From Lasiosphaeris hirsuta (taxonomy: Eukaryota; Ascomycota; Sordariomycetes; Sordariales; Lasiosphaeriaceae): a DNA stretch of 64,000 nt. Position numbers and translations under genes: made by a program. The notes under the pieces were generated by a model. That model saw only the letters and a program-made list of their open reading frames with translations, searched no databases and was not told where the DNA came from. The stretch covers positions 1,798,001-1,862,000 of the forward strand of contig JAUKUA010000005.1 of assembly GCA_030549175.1 (NCBI GenBank). The letters are read 5' to 3'. The first letter of the stretch is position 1. Every line of letters starts with the position of its first letter. This document shows, piece by piece, positions 1 to 11,087 of this stretch.

Positions 1-2598
1 TCTAAAGCCTCAGGCCTCAATAACCTCAGTAGAAAGGAATCTAACCCCAGCTGATTGTTCGCGCTCCGTCGGGATCCGCAGTTGCTTGCGCGCGCGAAAA
101 ACCGTTTTCGATTGACGAAGGATTTTGAAAACAGCTCACCGTCGTCGCTGGCCTTTCGATCGCAACCCGCAACCCGCTGGCCAAAGACAGCCAGCCAGAC
201 CCGCCCAGGCCGTCGGCCCACACCAAACCGCCCGTAGCAAATATGCGACCTACGACGGCATGGATACGGCGAACAGCCAATAATCGCCACCCACCCGTCC
301 AGGCAGTCGAAGGAGAGACGGGAGACGGGAGACGACGGCGACTCGAAACAAATTTTAATTACTGCTCGCGCATCATTGACCGCTCTCGCCCTACGCAGAT
401 GGCAGCATGAAGTGCGCCATCAGGTATAGTACATACATAGCCTGCTAAATACCAAGGCATGCAGAGTGGTTACAGTCCAGTCGACTACTTCCCTGAATCC
501 CTGGGCTAGTATAGATTATTATCGAGGCGGTCAAGCAGCCCAGACTTGGGAATGGGCAGTGGGTCGGATCCGGTCGCTGGCTCGCGCCCTCGTGTAGATT
601 GATTCGCGTCTGCGCGTGCCTTTGGGACTGCCACGGACTGCTTTAAACCATCCCATCTGCTCAATCGAGATGCAGGGGCTTCCTGGCGCTACTAACCGAG
701 AAACGAGAATCCAGAGATGGTCAAACTTGCGTCGATTGAAGTGCCCATTGCAAGTCGATTGTGAGCTGACAGTGGTATTATCGACGGCTCCCGTCCCAAA
801 GCTTCTTTTTGTCAATGCTTCCTGGCGAAAACATGCAGGGTCTGATTGATGTGTAGTCGCTAAACGTTGGATGTGTTTTGCATTGTTTACCTGGTCTGGT
901 CCCCCCGACCAGCGATCGAGGATGCATTGAATAGCATGTCCTGCTACCGTTTGGACCCGGAGCTGCTGCGCCTGGTAGAGATGCTGAGACATGGAAAGGG
1001 CCCGTCGAGTCGGTCCCGACCACTGGTCGCCCGCCAGAACCACCGACGGATCTCAGCCGTGTCGCGATCAGAAGCAGATCCGGCATCGCGCATTGAGAGG
1101 CGGTCTCTGGTCTGCGTATGAGGTCAGTGTGGCAATTCGATACCACGGCTCACATATGAATGTTTCCACTGGTTGTGGGTAATCCGCGGCCACGCTATAC
1201 GGAAAGCTAATATATCTAGACCAAACTGCGTTGGTGATGTCAATCAGTCGTATATTTTAGTCGATCACCCGAGAGAGGGGGCGCCAGCGCTTGGCGGGGG
1301 GCATGAGCGAGTAAACAACGCTCTATGATGCGCTCCATTCCGAGATGTGGAATGGATTGCTGGTGTCCTTCACCCCGCTCAGCCTGTGGTCGCTGAGCAG
1401 AGGAGTAAGGAGTGATGGTGCGCCGTTATCGTGGCCAGACTGTTTACTTTGTGCCAATCACAGCGATGCTACCGCGTTGGCAAATCGCGGGTCTTGGTTT
1501 TAGTTGGGAATTGTCCAGTCGGTGAGCGTCGCAAAGGACCCCCGCTTGCTCTCTCGAGGTTGTCCATCGCATGAACCAAGGGTAATTTTGCCGCTGCAGC
1601 AGGCTGCTCGCCACACACAGGTTACCCAGGCGCTGAGGTTGCGCACCAAACCTAGCCTACTGTTATCGCACCTAGGATTGTCACATTAACCAGCTGCGAA
1701 GTGGTTCGAGCAATTGGATCCGTCAGGGCTGGAGCTGAAGCTGGAGGTTAGAGCCAACGGTTTCCCTGTGCTAAAAATCCTCCTGCATCTCCATGAGATG
1801 AAATCCACGGAATCATGATGAGATGGAAGCGCGGAGCTTCGCCGAACCACGGCGCGGCCACCCACCCCGTCCAGCGACAGGCCCGGAGGACCAGGCCGGG
1901 ATCCCAGCTGGCGCTATAGACGGAGCGGCCCTGCGAGTGCATATGCGCTTTGCGGGCTTCGTGCAGCCTTCTGGCTTCAGCTTCCTCGATTTTCTCAATT
2001 TTTGATGCTGTCCAGCTATCCTGCCATCTCCACCAAGTCCACAGAGTCCACCCTCGAGCATGCACACTTCATGTACGTTTGCTGCAGGTGCCTCGGTGGT
2101 GCCTCGCTGAGGTTGCTGTGGTGTGGATGACCTCAAAGTTTTACAACCGTTTGAGGAATGGTGCTGTCCTGACCGCCTTTCTCAAATCTCAATGGGCCGT
2201 CCAATTCATCCAACCCCAACCCGCAGCTCGGCAGTCAACAGAAGTGAGGCCGTCGCAGCTGTTGTTCAACCGTGACGCTTTTATCGAATTGGGATTCGCG
2301 ATGCCGAAAATTTTTCACCGCATGAGCAGACCGACGGGGTGAAATTTTTTTTTCTTTCCCTTGCCTTGGTTTCCCTGTTCAGCCACCTTGTCCGTTATCT
2401 CGGCCCACTCACCTATCTCACGAACTGTTGACCGCTTCGTGGTTCGCAGCCAACTGCCCCTCGGCTCGGCAATCTACTACATACCCCAGAGCGGAAAAAA
2501 GAAAGAAAAAAAATCTTGCAGCCGCGGTCCCGACGCTATCACCAAGTCAAGCTGCAGACCGCCCTTGCTTAGTGGGAGCGAGGAGAGCAGCCAAAGCC
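1..2598. other. Intergenic, no supported gene
   Basis: Open frames here stay below about 170 codons, overlap each other on both strands and resemble no family I know. I found no convincing splice-linked frame. The last 250 bases are rich in pyrimidine tracts and short A runs, as expected for the promoter and 5' leader of the downstream enolase-phosphatase gene. Confidence 0.5.
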
Positions 2599-3641
2599 AT
2601 GACTACAGCAGCCAAGATCGTGCTGCTCGACATTGGTACTTGCTCTGCCGGCCCCTTTACTACCATCCTCCCCTATTGCATTAGCCTGGACGAGGTGGCT
2701 AATATGATTTCGTGGCAGAGGGCACTGTTTGTCCCATATCATTCGTCAAAGATGTTCTTGTAAGACAGGTTCCTCTTCCACCCACCTCATGCCCACCTCA
2801 TGCCCCTGGTCTCGACGCTGTGCTCTGCCGGACCTTGTGGTTTTACCCCTCCGCAGTCTCACTTGGCGTCAACGGTCGAGGTGGTGTGACGAGCAGGGGG
2901 TGACGTGATAATGTGTGAATACGGGGATAAAGAGGCCTTGCTGTTCTTGACGTATCTGCGGCTCGTATCTCATCTTGGACAGTGCTTTCGACTCGATGAC
3001 TTGGAGCTAACTACTTTTCATAGTTTCCTTACGCCTTGGAGGCGCTCCCTGACACATTGAAGGCCCAGTGGGATGCCCCACAGTTTGCACAATACCGGAA
3101 TGCCTTCCCGGCGGAGCATGCCGTCAATGAGACAGCCTTCACAGATCACGTAAAAGATCTCATGAGTCGCGATGTGAAGGCGCCGTATCTCAAGAGCCTT
3201 CAAGGGTATCTCTGGGAGACAGGATACCAGGCCGGCCAGCTGAAAGCTCCTCTGTTTCCGGATGTCGCACCCAAGTTTGCGTCGTGGGCAGAGAAGGGCG
3301 TTCACATCATCATCTACTCCTCAGGTTCGGTGCCGGCACAGAAGCTCCTATTCGGACATACGAACGGAGAGCCGGCCAACTTGATTCCAGCGATTACCGA
3401 CTTCTTTGATACCGTTAACGCCGGCCCCAAGACGGAGGTATCAAGCTATGAGAAAATTGCCTCTAAGCATGCAGACTACCCCGCTGATCAGTGGCTTTTT
3501 CTCAGCGACAATGTCAAGGAGGTCGAGGCCGCGGAGCAGGCCGGCATGCAAAGCTTCATTGTCGATCGACCTGGCAATGCCGAGTTGTCGGACGAGGCAC
3601 GAAGACAGCACAAGGTCATAAGGACGTTCGACGAGCTGTAG
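2599..3641 (+). CDS. UTR4: Enolase-phosphatase E1 (methionine salvage)
   Basis: Predicted 2,3-diketo-5-methylthio-1-phosphopentane enolase and phosphatase (HAD superfamily), which makes the acireductone used later in methionine salvage; cytosolic or nuclear. Three exons fit: 2599-2635, 2719-2759 and 3024-3641, giving 231 residues, close to the usual family length. The first two junctions build the HAD nucleophile motif DIEGT (Asp11) followed by CPISFVKDVLFPYALEALP, typical of this family and invisible without splicing. Later family motifs are SSGSVPAQKLLFGHT and FLSDNVKEVEAA (the acidic HAD motif). Introns are 83 and 264 bases with GT and AG ends. It stands alone on this strand. The next pathway enzyme, acireductone dioxygenase, lies 54 kb away in this window. 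Identity is firm; exon ends are inferred from phase and splice sites. Confidence 0.93.
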
Positions 3642-5644
3642 TCGCCCCAAAGGCCAATCCAGTGATGGGCAAAGTTCCAGGTTATGAAATGACCCCGGCC
3701 AAATTCCCGCACGAGCACGAAATACCAGGCAGTTAGTCGCATCAAATGCATGGCATTGCTTCTTCTATCCACGTATTGTAAGAGCTGGGTACGGAGTGGC
3801 AGAACCCGAGGTGATGGTGAATCACGAGACGGGCATCCGAAGCATCCAGACTCCAACAACCTGGAGAACCGGAGCCACGGTATGGGTAGTGAGCCGAGTG
3901 GCCCTTTCAACTCAGGTGACGGAAGTGAAGTGAGTTGCCATGTATGTGCTCTTCGTTACACTATTTCCTCATTCCACAGACTTTCGGGGGTTTGGCTCGC
4001 CAAAATGGGTTTCCGAAAGAAGCCCCCGAGTCCCCTTTTTCCGATATGATAGGCTGGCTACTACCACGTGACCCCATTTCAATCGACAGAATATGCAACG
4101 GTGATGTTGTCCTTCAGTCCCCCTCCCCCCCCCCCCCCCCCCCAATCTCGGAATCTCGCGATGGCTTTTCAATCGCTTCATCACGGCCCAAACTTGCGCT
4201 GCGTGACCACGATGTGATGCCAAGACCGGCCTAGCCCTAGTTCCCTACCCCTCAAAGAATCCGGGGAAAGGTGGCTGGCAACAGCGGACGAGAAACAGTG
4301 TCACCCCAGGAACATCTTCCCCGCGCTCCCCCAATACTGCCGTCATCTGATCGCCGATGCCCAATCCAACCCACACACACCTCACGGGGGTGAGGCCCGC
4401 GCCCGACGCGTCGAATCAAGACGAGCTGGCTCTGCTGGGCTCTCTACTAGTACTTGGCTTCCCGTGTCCAGAAACTAGTAGAGAGAACGGCCATCGATGA
4501 TGATGCCCGGGCGTTGAGACCATTAGTGTGTTTTTGCGATACGGCAGTCAGTTGTCGGTATTCCCGGAACGGGCTGATCAGCATGATGACCTCCTCAATG
4601 GTGGCAATATCCTGGGGCTGACAACCATCCGTGCGCCAGCCTGCTAGGAAAAAAACGCGGCACAATGCTATGCAAGCCATCGTCGCCTTTGGGTTGCAAG
4701 ATAATAGGGGGAAGAGGGGCAGTGATCGCTTGGGCAGGTGGGCGCATTCCGGTTCTCGAGGGATTTGGGATCGGCTGTGATGCAAGATAACAGAGGGCAG
4801 CATGCTAGGAACCATGATAAACAATCTGACCTTTGGAGTTGAGGACTCGCCCCCTTAGTTGACATCTCTCGACTTGACGCAAAGTCAGAGTCAAGTCTGC
4901 CATTGCACTCACGTTCCCGAATTGAGGGCTCGTTACTACGAGAGTGTATTTTGCTAGCTTTCCATCAAATCTGAGTTTCCCATGTCCCCACACGAAGCAG
5001 GGACAAAAGCCAGCCAGCTGACCGACCCCTAACTTTCTTTTTGTGGCAGATTTGTGACAAGATCTCATCAACTTACCCCAGAGGCCGAGACGGCTTTAGT
5101 CTAGGACCCTGGAACGAGGGCATATGACCACGAAAACCGTCCCTGACTGGTGCGTGCCGCGCTGCAAATGTACTCTCTTGGGCCCTTGCATCATAGAGGG
5201 GATGCAAGAACCCAATGGTGAGACGCCATGAGTTGGGCTGTGCCAGTCCGCACTGCTTTTTTGGTGGAAATCATTACTTGTCTCCAGATCAGCGAGCCCA
5301 TTGTCTTTTCGTATGACGTTAGCGCCATGTACCCCAAAGACGAATAGACGCGGCTCTTACATCATCAGCGGGTTTCCGCCGTCCAATACAAGAAAACGGA
5401 CACCATAGCTCCGTCGTCAGACTCGGCTCTGATGATCTAAACGCAGCCGGCGATTTAGGTATCAAAGCGGAGCTGGAACACCTTGACCACATTGTAGTAG
5501 TGGGGGACATCTCCCAATCAAGGGATCATTCATGTACAGCACAGCTTCTAGTTCGGCTGACCAGCTCCTCAAGCAAAGTAAAGACTCGCGGTGTCAAGAC
5601 CGCCTATTAAAGCTCACTTCCAGAAACACCGGTGGCAGGTTCGA
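3642..5644. other. Intergenic with isolated coding-like fragments
   Basis: No complete gene can be built. A 19-base C run sits at 4125-4143. On the minus strand several short segments (about 5460-5515, 5350-5440, 4810-4930) read like protein with biased third positions, but they are interrupted by stops and I could not join them into one model. They may be a decayed gene, an unrecognised multi-exon gene, or chance. Confidence 0.35.
4125..4143. repeat. Poly-C run of 19 bases
   Basis: An uninterrupted run of 19 C, preceded by TCCCCCT. It lies in non-coding sequence. Length may be unreliable in short-read assembly. Confidence 0.9.
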
Positions 5645-6514
5645 CTATTTGAAAACAATCGCAAAGTTGTTCCGGAATGAGCCAGCCCGTAACTCGGTTT
5701 TCGAGAATGTTTGCCCAATTGGTGGGGAACTCGGGTCCTTTCTCCACAAATAGTACACCAATTTTTGCGTCGTCTTGGATGCCGTTTTTTTATAACCTAG
5801 CGAGGTCATGATAGCGAAGAGCTTTTCTTCATCCATGTAGCGGGAATTTAGCACACACGGTGCTGGTAAGACGAGAAAGAGGCTGGGAAAGCTGGCCGTC
5901 AGCGTCGGAGAAGCGAGGTATCGATCGGGTTCATGGAGGAACTTGACTGTTCGACGAAGCATCTCGCCCTTTCCTTTAGGATCGGGGACAAAGTTGAGAA
6001 CTAATGAGAGGCTAAGCACGTCAAACTTCTCAGAGTCATTCCGAGGCAACGGTCTTTCCATGAAGTCTTGCTGTAGGATTCCCTCTTCCTGGCTGTTCAA
6101 GTCGATCCGCTGGATGTCGAAACAGCCGCTCTTTGAGCAGGCGTTTTGAGTACTGAGTGCTCCAATTTCCAGCAGGCGGAGAGGCCTGTCCGACGATGCC
6201 TTTCGCGAAGAAAGACATGGCTCAAGCCATTTCATGAGAACCCGAGAGCTATCACCCCCTCGATCATCCCGTTGGCCTTGCAAACTTGCTTCCTGGTAGC
6301 TTTCAAGACCGCCCAGGGCGTTTATTTCGGCATCAATAGAAGCCTCTTTTGCCCTGTCCCCTTGAGCGGCGGCTTGCTGTTTTCTCTTTTCTAGGACATG
6401 GTGTTTGCTGATGAGAGCCTTCGTTGCCTTTCTCGAGATCGACTTTCGGCGCTGAAGTGTTGGCGGGCGACCAGCAGAGAGGCTTTTGGGTTGGCGTTTC
6501 TTTTTAACAGCCAT
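5645..6514 (-). CDS. BMT2: 25S rRNA adenine-N(1) methyltransferase Bmt2
   Basis: Predicted nucleolar SAM-dependent enzyme that makes m1A in helix 65 of 25S rRNA (yeast YBR141C family). It is a single exon of 289 residues. The N-terminus is lysine/arginine rich (MAVKKKRQPKSL), as expected for a nucleolar protein. A SAM-binding segment LRLLEIGALS is near residues 112-121, and the family segment DVLSLSLVLNFVPDPKGKG near 165-183. It is followed by FLVLPAPCVLNSRYMDE, also characteristic. The start chosen is the first ATG of the frame and sits 295 bases from the divergently transcribed RPL25 start. Shared control with a ribosomal protein gene fits its role in large-subunit maturation. Confidence 0.92.
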   Translation of the reverse strand: MAVKKKRQPKSLSAGRPPTLQRRKSISRKATKALISKHHVLEKRKQQAAAQGDRAKEASIDAEINALGGLESYQEASLQGQRDDRGGDSSRVLMKWLEPCLSSRKASSDRPLRLLEIGALSTQNACSKSGCFDIQRIDLNSQEEGILQQDFMERPLPRNDSEKFDVLSLSLVLNFVPDPKGKGEMLRRTVKFLHEPDRYLASPTLTASFPSLFLVLPAPCVLNSRYMDEEKLFAIMTSLGYKKTASKTTQKLVYYLWRKDPSSPPIGQTFSKTELRAGSFRNNFAIVFK

Positions 6515-6809
6515 GGCACCGGCAGTATTGCAGACGTTGATTCCATCAAGTCTCGCGTAGACGGGGCTCAGCAGAGGTTGTAGCTCACCGCCAAAATAAA
6601 GACGGCAGAAAGTTGAATGCTAAAATGAGGTGATTGCTTGTGGAGGGGTCCGCAAATCGCTCTGCAGCGGGAGCCACAAACCCCAGCCACACCCCACAGC
6701 GCACACATTTTCTGGTTTTATCAAATTCTGTAGCAACTTTTTCTTCTCCAATTGCGACACCCCGACAACCGCTCTCTTCACCTCACTAACGACGACAGCA
6801 ACCGACGCA
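6515..6809. promoter_or_regulatory. Shared promoter between BMT2 and RPL25
   Basis: The 295 bases between the two divergent start codons must hold both promoters and both 5' leaders. The RPL25 side is rich in C/T tracts (TTTTTCTTCTCC, TCTCTTCACCTC) just before its ATG, typical of ribosomal protein leaders. No specific factor site was identified. Confidence 0.6.
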
Positions 6810-7585
6810 ATGGCCCCCAAGGACGCGAAGAAAGGTACATAATTATGCCCAGGATGGATTCCTCAAAATCATCGTACTCGACTCTCGCTCAATGCGGAAC
6901 CCTCGCTATCGTGGCGGGGTGATGCATCAAAGCAGCAGCAGACTTTGCGAGTTTGAACAAGATGATGGGTTGAAATCTTGTTCAGGCGAATGCTTTTGCT
7001 AAGACTCTCTTCCGACAGGCGGTGCCTCCAAGGCGCCTAAGGGCTCTCAGGCCAAGAAGGCTGCTCAGGCTGCCCTCAAGGGTGTAAGTGTGCTCTACTC
7101 GCGATGCCCTCAAAACCAGAGCTAACGTGCTCTGTCCTCAGGTTCACGCCCACAAGGCGACCAAGGTCCGCACCTCGACGACCTTCCACCGCCCCAAGAC
7201 CCTCCAGCTGTCGCGCGCCCCCAAGTACCCGCGCAAGTCGATCCCCCACGCTCCTCGCCTTGATGAGCACAAGATCATCGTCCACCCTCTCAACACTGAG
7301 GGCGCCCTGAAGAAGATTGAGGAGCAGAACACCCTCGTCTTCATCGTCGACGTCAAGGCCAACAAGGCCCAGATCAAGCAGGCCCTGAAGAAGCTTTATG
7401 ACATTGACACCGTCAAGATCAACACCCTCATCCGGTACGTTTCCTTGCTGGGGTTGACCCTACAATACGAAATATGTTATTAACTCTCTCTCTTTAGGCC
7501 CGATGGCTCGAAGAAGGCGTTTGCTCGTCTGACTGCTGATGTCGATGCTCTCGACATTGCCGCCACCAAGCTGGGTCTGGTTTAA
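6810..7585 (+). CDS. RPL25: 60S ribosomal protein uL23 (L25/L23A)
   Basis: Component of the large ribosomal subunit at the peptide exit tunnel, where it binds 25S rRNA and docks SRP and nascent-chain factors. Four exons: 6810-6834, 7019-7083, 7142-7434 and 7498-7585, giving 156 residues, the same as human RPL23A. The eukaryote-specific basic N-terminus ([19 protein letters not shown]) is split over exons 1 and 2. The core carries the family segments [20 protein letters not shown] and [13 protein letters not shown]. The last exon gives [19 protein letters not shown] and ends GLV. Three introns in 156 codons, the first right after codon 8, is typical of fungal ribosomal protein genes. Divergent from BMT2. 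Confidence 0.97.
6955..6983 (+). other. Hairpin in RPL25 intron 1
   Basis: GAACAAGAT at 6955-6963 is exactly complementary to ATCTTGTTC at 6975-6983, with an 11-base loop. It lies 35 bases upstream of the 3' splice site of the first RPL25 intron. The stem is seen in sequence; any role in splicing or feedback is inference. Confidence 0.6.
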
Positions 7586-8154
7586 ATGCACGTCAAGGAG
7601 CAAAGGGCAAGGGGAAAAAAGATTGGCATGACTGAAGGGATATGGATTGCATTTCGATCGGCGTCAAATACCTGGGTTTGGTTCATGACTCGGTAATGAA
7701 GAAAACTAAACATTCCGCCCTTCTCACTTGCTTCTTGTTTCATGTGATATATGGGCATATCTTTTATATGTTTTCTCCCATGCGGTAGATGTGCCTGTGC
7801 CGTAAAGGGGAGATATTTGAACCCGAATATGCATCCTACCCGCCAGCCAGGCGATGCTTCCTGTGTGACATATGGTTACAAGGCCCCATTGCTGGTGCAG
7901 CAAGCTCATTACCAGCATACGTACAACTACACCTGCCTTCTTAACACCAGCCGTGCAATACTCGTACAATGATTGCTTCTCCATGTAGGATATAACACCC
8001 TAATAGCTTCCCGGCCCCTGGAAGGCCACCATTTAGCTTTCAGTCGATAACCACCTGGTGAAGAACACTGCAGTCAAGGTATCGCTTGCTATACTTCTTC
8101 TCAAGACCAAGCCATTCCGCCATTTTGTCAGTACTGTATATATCCGTTTTTCTT
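7586..8154. other. Convergent 3' region of RPL25 and TIM8
   Basis: The space between two converging genes, presumably their 3' untranslated parts. No gene, tRNA or strong repeat was seen. Confidence 0.5.
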
Positions 8155-8499
8155 CTAGTTCCTCATGCTCGAGAGGTGCTTGAGTGTCGCTAGGTTGAGA
8201 TCGAGGAAGCGATCCACGCAGTTACCCAGGCACGACTGCTCGCTGCTGTCGAGCTTGTTGCCCTTGGAGTTCGCGGTGATGCACTTTGTCCAGCAGATCT
8301 CCGTCATGCTGTGGGTTTCTGCACTTCCCCGTGTCAGTCAGCACACACGCCATGTCCGATTGAGAGAGGGGCTAGACGGCATACGCGTCTGGATCTTGGC
8401 GCGCTGTGTCTCGTTGCCAATAAACTGGCGGAGCTCGGCCTTGTCCTTGTCGCTGAGCCTCTCCAGCTCGTTTGGGGAGATGTTGGGGACGGAATCCAT
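8155..8499 (-). CDS. TIM8: Small Tim chaperone Tim8
   Basis: Predicted mitochondrial intermembrane-space chaperone that partners Tim13 to escort hydrophobic precursors such as Tim23. Two exons on the minus strand, 8385-8499 and 8155-8318, give 92 residues, usual for the family. The N-terminal helix reads ELERLSDKDKAELRQFIGNE. The junction restores KIQTQTHSMTEICWTKC. The twin CX3C motif is present as CWTKC and CLGNC, followed by VDRFLDLNLATLKHL. No targeting peptide is expected, because small Tims are trapped by disulfide relay. No single open frame covers the gene; the 66-base intron has GT and AG ends in correct phase. Confidence 0.95.
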
Positions 8500-9147
8500 T
8501 TCGAAGGTGTACGAGAATGCGAGGCCAGCTGTGGTTGTGGGAGTAAATACAGGTTGCGTGGTGGTTTGGTGCGGACAGACTCTGTGGGTGTTGCCTGATT
8601 GCTAAAAAACGAGAACGTTGGTTTCCGCCGTGTTTCTGGGAGCTCAAAATGTTTCCCTTGGTGAGCGGCCAATGACAGCCCCGATAACACAGCGGGCTTC
8701 TCTCCACTGTGCGTTCAGCCCCTGAATGAGAAACTACCGGTACTACACCTACCTATATTATCTGTGCACTACCGCTCTACTTTTTGTCCCAGAAACGTAA
8801 TTCATGCAAATAATATGGTCTAGGTGCTCCCGGGAGCCACCTCATATTCTTTGAATTCACAATCGTAAAGAAGCACACATGATCCCAGCAGGAATATGGA
8901 AGGTATGGGCAGAAGGATTCATTTAGGTGCGTTCATCAGAATTACGAAGTCGGAAGCGAATACCTTCCGAACATGTCTATATATGGGGCTGTGCATCTCT
9001 TCATACGATCCCAAGTACGCTGTTGGTTGCGCCATGTGCTCTGCGCCCGTGTCAACATGTACAATTGACCAATCACCTCCCAATAAAGAAAACAACCATT
9101 CCTTTCTACTGTTCCTCATATATAATACTCAATACTGTGGAAATCCA
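8500..9147. other. Intergenic, TIM8 promoter and MNR2 3' region
   Basis: Nothing coding recognised. It holds the TIM8 upstream region and, beyond it, the 3' end of the next minus-strand gene. Confidence 0.5.
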
Positions 9148-11087
9148 TTATACCCAACGATTCATCCTGGCCACCATGAACCCAACAAAACAAAAGACTA
9201 GCAGCGATCCAAGTATACCAAAAAAGGGACCAAGGGAATCTGAATCCTTCCAAGGTACAGCGACGTTCATGCCAAAGAGACCTGTAACGACGTTCAGTGG
9301 TACAATGATGGATGCCAGCAGCGTGATCTTGCTGAGAACTTTATTGGTGCTTGTGCCCTGAGCAATGCCGTCGATGGAAATCTGCGCCAGATAATTGCTG
9401 TGAGCGCGAGAGAGCATTTTCTCAAAGTGGCCGAGATTCGTCATCATGGTTACGACGTGATCCTGAATGTCGCCAAGGTACAGGCCAATATCCATACGAG
9501 GAGTCACCTTGTAGTTCTCGTTGCACCGTTTGGTGAAGCCTTTGAGAACATCGGCTTTGCCCCCAAGCAAACGCATCAAGCCCATGACATTCTTGCGTGC
9601 ATTGCCGATCTTGCGCAGGAACTGAGCCATGTCGTCCGTCCGCGCAATGAAGACTTCGTCCTCAATCTGGTCCGTCTCGCTCTCCAGCTTGCCAATAACA
9701 GGGGCAAAGGAATCCACGATGTCGTCGCTGCAACCTCTCATTAGAAACGACCCAAAAAAAAAAAAAAACAGATATGGAGAATGTTTCAGGGGCCTTACAT
9801 TAATGCGTAACAGATCCAATCGCTGCTCAAAGCGACGTAATCCTTTAGCATCGTGATTCTCTTCCTCACATGAGAGGCATGGGAATTGTTGGCGTAGCTA
9901 AAGCTCAGGGTTCCCTCGCGAAATACAACAACGTATATATTGAAGGGTTCATACTCCTTCTCATGCGTTTCTTCGTCAATTTCAAGGTAAAAGGACCGGA
10001 AGCAGGCAAAGTAGTACGAAGGGAAGAGCTCAATCTTCTCCCGGGACTCCTGAGTCGTAATGTCTTCGATGGTTAAGGGGTGAATACCGAAGGCCCTACA
10101 AACGGCACGGACTTCCTCCTCGGAGGGTTTGTTCATGTTCAGCCACCACACACCGTCCGTCTCGCCCTTAGGGAAGGTGAAGAGTCCCCTGATATTTTCA
10201 CCAGGCAGGATCACACCCTCCAAGTCTGCTGCATGGATTGTTGACTCCCATGCCGAGGAGAAGAAGCTGACTCGGCTCTGGTCAATCGGCTGAGGTTGAG
10301 TCTTGACCCGCTCTTCTCCTTCCTCAGTATCCCTAGTCTTTTCTTGCCGAAGATCAAGGTCCGATGGCACATTCAAGATATCGCCATCAAGCGTTACCAT
10401 CTGAGCCGGGGCCTCTAGCTCGGCTGTTTGTGGACGTAGGTCAGGAAACACCCGGATAGCCGAGGGCCGACGAGCGGATTGACGAGCCTCTTTCTCTCCC
10501 TGGATAAAGGTTTCAAGGAAATCAAAATCAATGTGAAGGTTATCATCCCTCCGGGAGTCTTGCAGCGGGAAGCAGACATCTTCCTCTGCTGACTTATTGG
10601 TGGCAAGACTGGCGGCATCGTCTGTCATGGTATATGGCTTACTGCGGTAGCTGTGTCGACTGAGAAGCGACGCGGTGCGGTGGAGTTCATTGTCCTCGAT
10701 CTTACGCTCCGGCTTCGGCTCGGAGATGGAAAGCTCGCGCTCCCGTCGACGAGCCTCAGCAAAGGCCTTGACGGAATTGGGTGGAGAAAGAGACCGAACA
10801 TCCTTTGCAGATTCGAAAGTTGGACGTCGACTGCGTCCATGTGACGGTGAATCATCCATGGCGTCCTCGTCGTCAACGGCTTCCTCGAAGTCCCGAACAC
10901 GTGTCGACAGGTACCCATCGCCTTGGGCACTTGCAGCGCCAAGTTGTGTTCCATATAGGGAGTCGAACGTACCTCGACGGGCGCGTTCCGGTCGGTGAAC
11001 GGCAGAGGCCTGGTTTCGGTGGTCGTCGAGCTCAGGAACTGGGGTTGAAAACCCCGAGCTGCTAACAATCTCCTCGTGGTCGGACAT
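9148..11087 (-). CDS. CorA-type Mg2+ transporter, Mnr2/Alr family
   Basis: Predicted magnesium channel of the fungal CorA/Alr/Mnr2 group; Mnr2 acts at the vacuole and Alr1 at the plasma membrane, and which applies here cannot be told from sequence. Two exons, 9799-11087 and 9148-9727, give 622 residues. Residues 1-200 are polar and Ser/Arg rich, a typical disordered cytosolic tail. The junction yields WICYALIDDIVDSFAPV, a conserved stretch. The signature GMN is at residues 582-584 inside VTGLFGMNV, at the end of the first of two C-terminal membrane helices, and the second helix is about 596-615. The start at MSDHEEIV was preferred over an in-frame ATG ten codons upstream. The intron (9728-9798) contains an A/T homopolymer. 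Confidence 0.92.

Noticed and set aside
531..1043. 170-codon open frame on the minus strand
   Set aside because: Overlapped by plus and minus frames of similar length; no motif.
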